A DNA stretch of 5,793 bases from positions 1-5,793 of the forward strand of contig JAOZOH010000163.1 of the NCBI GenBank assembly GCA_029933365.1. The letters run 5' to 3'. A model generated the notes under the pieces. The model had not been told where the DNA came from and ran no database searches. It saw only the letters and a list, made by a program, of their open reading frames with translations. Below are positions 1-5,404 of the stretch, piece after piece. Within the stretch, counting starts at the first letter, position 1. Every line of letters begins with the position of its first letter. A program made the position numbers and the translations under genes. This stretch comes from Desulfuromusa sp. GTDB lineage: Bacteria; Desulfobacterota; Desulfuromonadia; Desulfuromonadales; Geopsychrobacteraceae.

Positions 1-58
1 TGCCCCCAGGGGATACTCCTTTTTGGAGCGGCGTTATTGCGCCCCAGAAAGGAAAGTC
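1..58 (+). promoter_or_regulatory. possible truncated or degenerate hairpin leader ahead of the first small gene
   Basis: The bases before the first gene hold several short inverted repeats. CTCC at 16-19 can pair with GGAG at 25-28 around a T5 loop. GGCGT at 30-34 can pair with GCGCC at 39-43 (one G-T). A CCCC-A-GGGG string at 4-12 recalls the inner CCCC/GGGG hairpin of the leaders at 1826 and 5335. AAAGGAAAG at 48-56 is the ribosome binding site. If this belongs to the same leader family, its left arm lies outside the window. The resemblance is loose. Confidence 0.3.
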
Positions 59-214
59 ATGAATAAAGACTATTTGCAATTAGTGACAATCATCCTTTGT
101 CTTGTGCTGTTCACATTGATGTGTTTGCCAAGATCAGAAGATACTTTCGTAAGATTTGGCAAAGCGTATGCGAAATATCGAGAGATGCAGGAGGTCGCAC
201 TATGGTCGCATTAA
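59..214 (+). CDS. small single-pass membrane peptide, function unknown
   Basis: This 51-residue protein is not one I recognise. Residues about 7-23 form one hydrophobic segment rich in Leu, Ile, Val and Thr, enough for a single membrane helix. It is followed by a polar, basic, probably helical tail (residues 24-51, with several Arg/Lys and Tyr). I chose the ATG at 59 because AAAGGAAAG sits just before it. An upstream in-frame ATG at 23 has no such site and would add residues encoded by the hairpin region. The last 13 bases overlap the next gene, which suggests translational coupling. A signal-anchor or small inner-membrane peptide is the most that can be said. That it is a real gene is likely but not certain. 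Confidence 0.55.
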   Translation: MNKDYLQLVTIILCLVLFTLMCLPRSEDTFVRFGKAYAKYREMQEVALWSH

Positions 215-402
215 CCAGACACGCAGCCAACCACATTCTTGAACGTGAGATTCCCTTTGAGGCAATAGTTGCCTGCCGCAAGGTTGCACCGATCCTCAAC
301 GAGAAGCCACTGCGATTTCGCTATCAGGACATTGTGATTGTCGCGAAAAAAACAACACCAGCCTCAACCCCACAGATCATCTCTGTGTGGAAGGCGGAAT
401 AA
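202..402 (+). CDS. DUF4258-like small protein
   Basis: A 66-residue protein starting at the ATG at 202, which has a near-perfect AGGAGG at 189-194, 7 nt upstream. Longer in-frame starts lack this. The N-terminus shows a His-Ala pair (H7-A8), then E14-R15-x-I17 and a helix. Strands follow around residues 36-50 (FRYQDIVIVAKK) and near the C-terminus (IISVW). This matches the pattern I know for DUF4258, small proteins with an HA...R/ER-x-I motif and a compact alpha/beta fold, some of which have been likened to RelE/BrnT-type toxins. Toxin activity cannot be claimed here and no antitoxin partner is obvious. The upstream neighbour is a membrane peptide overlapping by 13 bases. Assignment to the family is moderate and the function is unknown. 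Confidence 0.6.
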   Translation: MVALTRHAANHILEREIPFEAIVACRKVAPILNEKPLRFRYQDIVIVAKKTTPASTPQIISVWKAE

Positions 403-417
403 TCAACGATTAACACT

Positions 418-500
418 CACCCTGACCGGGAGGAGACAACCTCTTTCCCGGATGGGGAATTGTGTCTTCTTCCGGTCGATTATTGACAAGGAGAAGAGAC
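418..500 (+). promoter_or_regulatory. nested stem-loop leader with CAAGGAGA ribosome binding site (leader 1)
   Basis: This is the non-coding gap before the AAA+ ATPase gene. Bases 424-438 pair with 463-477 in a 15-bp stem that begins with GACCGG/CCGGTC and has two G-T pairs. Inside it, TTCCC at 445-449 pairs with GGGAA at 455-459. Ten bases after the stem comes AAGGAG (488-493), 7 nt before the ATG at 501. There is no T-run after the stem, so it does not look like an intrinsic terminator. The layout recurs at 1826-1904 and 5335-5404. The left arm itself contains AGGAGA, a Shine-Dalgarno-like string hidden in the stem. Confidence 0.8.
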
Positions 501-1430
501 ATGCAGGAAAAACAATTCAGCATCGCAACAACCTTTGCTCTGGAAGAACTCCCCAAAGAGTTGATGATTCACGGTTTTGCCGAACGGACTCCGTTCGTTC
601 CCAGCATCGACCCGGATTATCAATTCCGCAAGGAACTTCTTTCAGACCTTCTTGCCTGGCACATGCTCGGCGGAATTGAAGGACTCTATCTAACCGGCCC
701 TACCGGGTCTGGAAAATCCACTCTGATTACCCAGGTTGCTGCCCGTTTGAACATTCCCGTTCAACGGGTCACCGCTCACAGTCGGCTGGAAACACCCGAA
801 CTGATCGGTCACTACGCCCTGGTTGATGGCTCCATGTCTTTTACAGACGGCCCTCTCACCACGGCAATGCGAGAAGGACACTGGTTCCTCCTCGATGAGA
901 TTGATTTGCTCGATCCAGCAACCGCAGCCGGTCTTAACGGAATTGTCGAAGGGTCTCCTTTGGTTATTCCTGAAAAGAACGGTGAAATGATCCCTCCTGC
1001 TGCCGGTTTTCGCTTTATTGCAACCGGAAATACGGCTGGATCGGGTGATCAGACGGGACTCTACCAAGGAACGATGCGCCAGAATCTTGCTTTTTTGGAC
1101 CGCTTCTGGATGGTTGAAGTTGGCTATTCCGAACCAGAACAAGAGAAGCTGATCTTGGCAAAGGTTGCCCCCGGTATTCCCGAAGGTGTCAAAGATGGAA
1201 TGATTGCGTATGCAACCGAAGTACGAAAGTTATTCATAGCGGGACAACTCGAAGTGACTCTCTCTACGCGAACCCTGGTTCGGTGGGCGAAAATGTCGGA
1301 ATTTTTCCGTCCACTCGCTAACCAAGGAAAAAATCCGCTGTATCACGCACTGGAACGGGCATTGACCTTCCGGGCAGAACCAGAAACCCGCAGTTCGCTG
1401 GCAGAAATTGCCCAGCGGATATTTGGTTGA
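501..1430 (+). CDS. CobS-like (MoxR-family) AAA+ ATPase
   Basis: A 309-residue cytoplasmic AAA+ ATPase, close in length to cobaltochelatase CobS (about 330 residues). The N-terminal region carries FVPSIDPDYQF (32-42), much like the CobS segment before its P-loop. Walker A is GPTGSGKS (66-73), Walker B FLLDEID (129-135), sensor 1 ATGNT (174-178), and D200-R201 is the likely arginine-finger region. The GDQTGLYQGT stretch (182-191) is also CobS-typical. In the family, such ATPases form rings that remodel a partner bound through a vWA protein. A CobT-like vWA protein is encoded downstream at 3266. No CobN or other cobalamin gene is visible, so a role other than cobalt insertion is more likely. 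It opens a unit with leader 1 and is followed after 16 bases by the WGR-like gene. The start at 501 is fixed by AAGGAG at 488-493. Confidence 0.9.
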   Translation: MQEKQFSIATTFALEELPKELMIHGFAERTPFVPSIDPDYQFRKELLSDLLAWHMLGGIEGLYLTGPTGSGKSTLITQVAARLNIPVQRVTAHSRLETPELIGHYALVDGSMSFTDGPLTTAMREGHWFLLDEIDLLDPATAAGLNGIVEGSPLVIPEKNGEMIPPAAGFRFIATGNTAGSGDQTGLYQGTMRQNLAFLDRFWMVEVGYSEPEQEKLILAKVAPGIPEGVKDGMIAYATEVRKLFIAGQLEVTLSTRTLVRWAKMSEFFRPLANQGKNPLYHALERALTFRAEPETRSSLAEIAQRIFG

Positions 1431-1446
1431 AGGAGGGAATAAAAAA

Positions 1447-1794
1447 ATGACAAAAGTTAAAATACATTTGAGATTCGATAATCCAGACGGCAGCTCCAAA
1501 GATTGGATAGGAGAAGCCAGCAACAATGGACTCAATATCTCATGGGGAAAGAGAGGGAGATCCCAACAAGGAATCTTTTTGTCCTCTCAAAAACTTCATT
1601 CGTCTCCTTTTCAGGAACTGCAAGCAAGAGCAGATAAGAAAAGGCGAAAAGGCTACTACGATGTTGTCATCACTCAACCTGAAGTTTTTTGTTCAGAGGT
1701 TGTCGAAGAGACGGAACCAGAACCACAAAAGGTTTCAAACCTTTCGGCGACCATCAACGAGTGGACAAACCAACATTCTGGATCATGGTTTTAG
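1447..1794 (+). CDS. small WGR-like domain protein
   Basis: A 115-residue protein. Residues about 3-75 resemble a WGR domain: an N-terminal strand (VKIHLRF), a charged turn, strand NGLNISWGKRGR (27-38) with the W-G signature at 33-34 and Lys where Arg is usual, a Gly at 42, a helix near 54-66, then KKRRKGYYDV (64-73), matching the usual K..KGY end of the domain. WGR domains are known from PARP enzymes, where they contact DNA ends, and from bacterial proteins often found near MoxR-type ATPases. The tail (76-115) is acidic then polar and ends in SWF. AAGGAGGG at 1430-1437 overlaps the stop of the ATPase gene and serves this start. That tight spacing suggests co-translation with the ATPase and a possible adaptor role, which is inference. 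Confidence 0.65.
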   Translation: MTKVKIHLRFDNPDGSSKDWIGEASNNGLNISWGKRGRSQQGIFLSSQKLHSSPFQELQARADKKRRKGYYDVVITQPEVFCSEVVEETEPEPQKVSNLSATINEWTNQHSGSWF

Positions 1795-1804
1795 ACCAAG
1801 ATCC
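1780..1804 (+). other. short hairpin across the stop codon of the WGR-like gene
   Basis: GGATC at 1780-1784 pairs with GATCC at 1800-1804. After one A-A mismatch, TGGT at 1786-1789 pairs with ACCA at 1795-1798, leaving a 5-base loop that contains the stop codon TAG. No T-run follows, so a classical terminator is not supported. It may protect a transcript 3' end or be chance. Confidence 0.35.
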
Positions 1805-1825
1805 CCAAAATCCAACTGATTGACA

Positions 1826-1904
1826 CACCCCAACACGGGGGAGACATTCTCCCCTGATGGGGTTGGTGTTTCCTCCGTGTCTATATCTGACAAGGAGAAA
1901 CACT
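1826..1904 (+). promoter_or_regulatory. nested stem-loop leader with CAAGGAGA ribosome binding site (leader 2)
   Basis: This is the gap before the DUF3150 gene. Bases 1833-1848 pair with 1865-1880 in a 16-bp stem (ACACGG against CCGTGT at the base, several G-T pairs higher up). Inside it, CCCC at 1851-1854 pairs with GGGG at 1859-1862 around a TGAT loop. Eleven bases after the stem is AAGGAG (1892-1897), 7 nt before the ATG. It has the same order of parts and the same ribosome binding site as leaders 1 and 3. The stem arms differ in sequence yet still pair, which argues for conserved structure. Confidence 0.82.
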
Positions 1905-2924
1905 ATGCTCGATCTACTTCAAAAACTCATCTGTTTCAGCCTCGATGTCCATATCTGGAGCGGCAGAAAGAAACTCACCGCTGCTGACTTAAACCTGGAT
2001 GGTGAAGAGATCCCCCCTGAGGAACTTGCGTCCCTGGGTGCTAAAAAGATCTGTCACCCGATTCTTTTAACCAAGTTTCAGGCGTTACGGCGGCGTGCCG
2101 AACGTATTTGTGAATCCTCTGGCGTTCGCTTTCTCGGTGGTTTTGCCATCCCGGAAGAGAAGGCCGAGGAGGTCGCAAAGGAACTGGAAGCGATTGCAGC
2201 TGATTTTGAAGATGAGAAACAGAAATTTCTGAAAAGCTATACCGAGAACATGCAGGCATGGCTCACAAACCTCCCAGATCGCTGGCGGACAATGGTGGAA
2301 CAAGCCGTTGAATCGTCCGATCATGTCGCCAATCGCCTCTCCTTCGGCTTCCAGACCTTTCAGGTTTCTGGTGTCGAAGGACTCAACAGTGGCCTGGAAA
2401 AAGCCACCAGCGGACTTGGTGACCAACTCTTTCGGGAAATAGGACAGACATCCCGCTTGGTATGGAGTCAGTCTTTCCAATCCAGAACAAGGGTAAGTCA
2501 GAAGGCTCTACGTCCGATCCGCAGCATCCTTGAAAAAGCACAAGGTCTGGTTTTTATCCAGCCATTGCTTGCTCCAGTGATCGCCAGTATCGAACAGGAG
2601 TTGGCTGGTTTGCCTAAGTCCGGCTACATGGAAGGTCGTGATTTTCACACCTTGGTCGGTATCCTCAACACTCTGTCCAGTCTTGACAATCTTAATCTCA
2701 ATGTCGCTGACGAACAGACAGAACCAGAGGATTCTTCAGACCCGGAAGAAGCGAAATCAGAAGGAAAGAACACGGCGACTAATGATAGTAGCGGAGATGA
2801 TCCGATTGTTGCCGCAACAGAGACTCATGCTATTGAGGAAATTGATATTGAGAACGTCTTTGAGCCGATCTTCGAATTAGATCAGAGGCCGACTATCGTC
2901 ACCCCTCCAATTACTTGGTTTTAA
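1905..2924 (+). CDS. DUF3150 domain-containing protein
   Basis: A 339-residue protein that I recognise as DUF3150 from its N-terminal signature: LDVHIWSGRKKL (13-24), then ELASLGAKK (40-48), a helix with RRRAERICESSGVRFLGGFAIPEEKA (62-87 region) and a long charged helical stretch to about 160. The middle (about 110-265) is mostly helical. Residues about 270-320 are acidic and low-complexity, probably disordered, and the protein ends in PPITWF. The biochemical role of DUF3150 is not known to me. From memory it is often encoded beside CobS-like ATPases and CobT-like vWA proteins on conjugative elements and phages, exactly as here, so it is likely a third part of that machine. Leader 2 sets the start at 1905. 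An in-frame ATG at 1857 lies inside the leader's stem-loop and has no ribosome binding site. Confidence 0.85.
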   Translation: MLDLLQKLICFSLDVHIWSGRKKLTAADLNLDGEEIPPEELASLGAKKICHPILLTKFQALRRRAERICESSGVRFLGGFAIPEEKAEEVAKELEAIAADFEDEKQKFLKSYTENMQAWLTNLPDRWRTMVEQAVESSDHVANRLSFGFQTFQVSGVEGLNSGLEKATSGLGDQLFREIGQTSRLVWSQSFQSRTRVSQKALRPIRSILEKAQGLVFIQPLLAPVIASIEQELAGLPKSGYMEGRDFHTLVGILNTLSSLDNLNLNVADEQTEPEDSSDPEEAKSEGKNTATNDSSGDDPIVAATETHAIEEIDIENVFEPIFELDQRPTIVTPPITWF

Positions 2925-2937
2925 GGGGGGCTGACTC

Positions 2938-3189
2938 ATGGATGTTTCAAAAATCAAAAAACACATTCTCAAACATCTTGAAAATATTGACCTGTGCTTT
3001 TTAAACAGTGCGCTTCAGTTCGTCTATCAGCAACACCAGGACGAAGAAGAATTGCTGCTGTTATTGGAAAGCTATGACAGTCCCGACCAGGAAATATTCT
3101 GGCAGGACGCCAAACAGCAGGTTGAAAAAAACAAGTCATGGACAGAAAGGGTTCATGGTCGCATCGCAGAACTTGAGATTGCGGCTTAA
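2938..3189 (+). CDS. hypothetical 83-residue protein
   Basis: I do not recognise this protein. It looks all-helical: a basic N-terminal helix (KIKKHILKHLENI, 5-17), a hydrophobic helix (residues 20-31), an acidic-leucine stretch DEEELLLLLESY (35-46) and a charged C-terminal helix to residue 83. There is no signal peptide, membrane segment or cysteine pair. The ribosome binding site AAGGGGGG (2923-2930) overlaps the stop codon of the DUF3150 gene and sits 7 nt before the ATG, so the two are probably co-translated. A small accessory subunit of the DUF3150 protein is possible but unproven. Confidence 0.75.
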   Translation: MDVSKIKKHILKHLENIDLCFLNSALQFVYQQHQDEEELLLLLESYDSPDQEIFWQDAKQQVEKNKSWTERVHGRIAELEIAA

Positions 3190-3265
3190 CCCCTTCACCA
3201 TCCCCGCCGTTCCGGGGCGTATTTCATCAAAAACGCCCTGAACGGGGGGCGTCTGTGGAGAATTT
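3190..3265 (+). promoter_or_regulatory. divergent long-hairpin leader before the CobT-like gene
   Basis: This gap folds differently from the other leaders. Bases 3203-3212 pair with 3240-3249 (nine pairs, one G-G mismatch). Past one bulged base, 3214-3220 pair with 3233-3239 (one G-T), leaving a 12-base A/T-rich loop. Alternatives exist: CCCCG 3202-3206 with CGGGG 3213-3217, and ACGCCC 3233-3238 with GGGCGT 3247-3252. These exclude the long form, so a two-state element is conceivable. The ribosome binding site GGAG (3257-3260) is 5 nt before the ATG. No T-run follows the stem. Confidence 0.65.
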
Positions 3266-4990
3266 ATGAATATTTCAAAATCACTGCCGATTGTCGCAAA
3301 GGCAATGGGCGATCAGATGGGTGTCAATGTTGTTATTCGTGGAGCTGAGGCAATGACGAATGGGGAAACCATTTACCTGCCAGAACTCCCGAAAGATGAT
3401 GCTGAAGCGACCTTACTGGCCCGAGGCTTTCTCGACCATGAGGCCGCCCATGTTCGGTTGACGGACTTTTCTGTTATCAATAACGACAACAACCCCTCTC
3501 TGAAAAATCTGATAAACATCATTGAAGATATTAGGATCGAGCAGAAGATGGGACAGATCTATCCAGGCTGTGCCGTTAATCTGCGAAATCTGGCGAATCA
3601 TCTGGCTGAAACCGGGAGTTTCGACTTCGACCCTGACCAGCCGGATCAGTTATTTCTTGGTTGGGTTCTGGCTCACTGTCGCAGCAAGGTTCTTGGTCAG
3701 AACGGTCTTGATCCTATCTTTACAAAATCAAACCAGATCCTCGAACCTGCCTTGGGAGCAGAATTGTTCGGCAAAATCAGCAAGCTGCTTGATAATGTCG
3801 GCAATCTGAAAACGACCAGAGAGGCAAAAACTGTGGCTGTTCGTATCTTTCAGTTACTTCGACAGGAACAGCAGCAACAGCAATCCTCGGAACCTTCTTC
3901 GGAAGAGGAACAAGGGCAAGATCAACAGGATCAAAACAGTCGCTCCGAGTCCAATCAGGACAATGAAACGGATGATTCTGACGATACATCTGAAGAAACC
4001 GGATCGCAACAGGAGTTGAATCAAGACGACGACAGTGAAAACAGTCAGCAGGGGAAAGACTCGTCTGAGTCCACCCCGGACGCTAAAAATCTGTCACAAA
4101 ACAATAAAACCAGTGCTGACATTCTCAATCAGATCCTTAATTCTTCCGCAGTTCAAGACTATGGAGATATTGGGGAGATGGTCGGGGCAGAGCTGGAAGC
4201 GAAGGCAGAAGAGACAACCCCTGCAACCGCAGAAATGCTCTACCCTGGAGAAAATGGAGGAGACTCTTCAACTTTTGGTTGTCCTCCAGACCTGGGAACT
4301 GTCCGGCGTCATACCTCTGCACTTCGATCACGCCTCGGATCTTTGATTCAGGCAGCAAAACTGAAAAGATCATGCGCCGGTCGCTCCGGGCGAAGAATAG
4401 ATCAACGAGTGTTGTGCCGACTTCCTGTCGGTGACACGCGGATTTTTCGTCGGAGAGAAGAAAAAACGGCAGTCAATACCGCTGTTATTCTTCTTCTTGA
4501 TCGTTCCTCGTCGATGACCAACAGAATGTCTCTGGCAGCAGAAGCAACTCTGGCTGTTACAGATGCACTGTATGCCATCCCCGGTGTCAGTGTTTGTTCT
4601 GCGGCATTCCCAGGGCCACAGGGAGCCGTCATCCCCCTCACTCCATTCGGGATAGCTCCGACCCAAACCCTCAAAAAGTATGGGATCGAGGCTAACGGGG
4701 GAACCCCTCTTGCACATGCACTTGGGTGGACGGCTGTTCAATTCGCCATACGTCAGGAACCACGTAAGATATTGGTGGTTGCAACCGATGGCGCACCCGC
4801 AAATCCAGAACGGGTCCGTACTTATCTGGAACGCTTAGCAGAACACGGGGTTGAGCAGATGGCCATCGGCATTATGGATGATGGAGCTTGTGGATGCTTT
4901 TTCAGAAACCACACAATCATCCAGAACATCGAGGATTTACCCCATGCGATGTTTGACATGCTCAAGCAAACATTAATAAAGAGACAATAG
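3266..4990 (+). CDS. CobT-like protein: HEXXH N-terminal domain, acidic linker, C-terminal vWA domain
   Basis: A 574-residue cytoplasmic protein built like CobT (about 630 residues). The N-terminal domain (1-200) has DHEAAH (57-62), an HEXXH motif, then NIIEDIRIE (84-92) with acidic residues that could complete a gluzincin-type metal site. Residues about 200-281 form a Gln/Glu/Asp/Ser-rich linker, probably disordered. The vWA domain (about 405-574) has a full MIDAS: DRSSS (412-416), Thr at 480 (GGTPL) and Asp at 508 (ATDGAP). A basic stretch (about 365-400) precedes it, as in CobT. In cobaltochelatase the vWA protein links the CobS ATPase ring to its client. Here the client is unknown because no CobN is present. 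Proteolysis is possible from HEXXH but unproven. A CGC motif lies near the C-terminus. The next gene follows after 11 bases. Confidence 0.9.
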   Translation: MNISKSLPIVAKAMGDQMGVNVVIRGAEAMTNGETIYLPELPKDDAEATLLARGFLDHEAAHVRLTDFSVINNDNNPSLKNLINIIEDIRIEQKMGQIYPGCAVNLRNLANHLAETGSFDFDPDQPDQLFLGWVLAHCRSKVLGQNGLDPIFTKSNQILEPALGAELFGKISKLLDNVGNLKTTREAKTVAVRIFQLLRQEQQQQQSSEPSSEEEQGQDQQDQNSRSESNQDNETDDSDDTSEETGSQQELNQDDDSENSQQGKDSSESTPDAKNLSQNNKTSADILNQILNSSAVQDYGDIGEMVGAELEAKAEETTPATAEMLYPGENGGDSSTFGCPPDLGTVRRHTSALRSRLGSLIQAAKLKRSCAGRSGRRIDQRVLCRLPVGDTRIFRRREEKTAVNTAVILLLDRSSSMTNRMSLAAEATLAVTDALYAIPGVSVCSAAFPGPQGAVIPLTPFGIAPTQTLKKYGIEANGGTPLAHALGWTAVQFAIRQEPRKILVVATDGAPANPERVRTYLERLAEHGVEQMAIGIMDDGACGCFFRNHTIIQNIEDLPHAMFDMLKQTLIKRQ

Positions 4991-5001
4991 GAGAGAAGGC
5001 T

Positions 5002-5313
5002 ATGAACTTGAAGCTGGAAGTTTTTAGCAGTGGGCAGAGTTTCGACAATATTCCCGATATTGCGGTGGTTGAAATATCTGAAGATCTGCAAAAAAGAATC
5101 ATCAAATTATCTCATGCAGCACAAAAACTTGATGTCGATACCATTCGAGAGATGGAAGACTCTCCCTCTTTTCACAACGAAGAGGGTCAGCTTGACTGTC
5201 CGATGGACTATGTCTGGTTGAATGTGTCGCAACGATGTTTTTTTTGGAGTGGCAGACCCAAGCATAGCGAAATTGAGGTTGAAACTGAGTTCATCAAAGT
5301 TGATGAGCTTTGA
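5002..5313 (+). CDS. hypothetical 103-residue protein
   Basis: I cannot place this protein in a named family. It looks like a mixed alpha/beta fold: strands near LKLEVFS (3-9) and DIAVVEIS (19-26), a helix with DLQKRIIKLSHAAQKL (28-43), then a C-terminal half rich in Trp, Phe and Tyr (YVWLNV, CFFWSGRPKH) and an acidic end. Two cysteines (in DCP and RCF) are too far apart to call a metal site. AGGAG (4989-4993) overlaps the stop of the CobT-like gene and sits 8 nt before the ATG, so it is probably co-translated with it. I have a vague memory of similar short ORFs on conjugative elements, but this is not firm evidence. Confidence 0.75.
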   Translation: MNLKLEVFSSGQSFDNIPDIAVVEISEDLQKRIIKLSHAAQKLDVDTIREMEDSPSFHNEEGQLDCPMDYVWLNVSQRCFFWSGRPKHSEIEVETEFIKVDEL

Positions 5314-5334
5314 GCAACTAAAAAACAATAAATC

Positions 5335-5404
5335 CAACCCGGACAGGGAGAAGTCACCCCTGTCAGGGGCTTCTCCCTCTATCTGTTTAACAAGGAGATA
5401 GAAC
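5335..5404 (+). promoter_or_regulatory. nested stem-loop leader with CAAGGAGA ribosome binding site (leader 3)
   Basis: This is the gap before the TSCPD gene. GGGAGAAG at 5346-5353 pairs perfectly with CTTCTCCC at 5370-5377. After an unpaired TCA, CCCC at 5357-5360 pairs with GGGG at 5366-5369 around a TGTCA loop. AAGGAG at 5392-5397 lies 7 nt before the ATG. The 5' flank and the CTATCTG string after the stem resemble leader 2 (CTATATCTG). There is no T-run, so it is not a terminator for the upstream gene. Confidence 0.8.

Noticed and set aside
424..477. Leader stem-loops as intrinsic terminators of the upstream genes
   Set aside because: None of the stems is followed by a T-run. Each sits 10-14 nt before a ribosome binding site instead.
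483..488. TTGACA as a -35 promoter box (also at 1820-1825)
   Set aside because: At 483 it runs into the ribosome binding site just before the ATG, leaving no room for a -10 box. At 1820 the region about 17 nt downstream is GC-rich stem sequence without a TATAAT-like box.
338..679. Plus-strand open frame spanning leader 1 and the ATPase N-terminus
   Set aside because: It crosses the structured leader and overlaps the ATPase gene in another frame. The product is Arg/Ser/His-rich with no domain, and there is no ribosome binding site.
690..1142. Minus-strand open frame of 150 codons
   Set aside because: It lies wholly inside the clear AAA+ ATPase gene, has odd composition and no recognisable motif. 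It is a shadow frame, as are the other minus-strand frames.
3863..4106. CAG/CAA-rich stretch as a tandem repeat or expanded microsatellite
   Set aside because: Codons for Gln, Glu, Ser and Asp are mixed with no fixed period. It is a low-complexity protein linker as in CobT.
501..4990. Aerobic cobalamin biosynthesis (true CobS and CobT)
   Set aside because: Similarity to CobS and CobT is clear, but there is no CobN or other cobalamin gene. DUF3150, WGR-like and small unknown genes are interleaved instead, so the names describe the family and not the pathway.
418..5404. The repeated leaders as a CRISPR array or transposon end repeats
   Set aside because: They are separated by whole genes, differ in arm sequence, have no uniform spacers and no transposase nearby, and each lies just upstream of a start codon.
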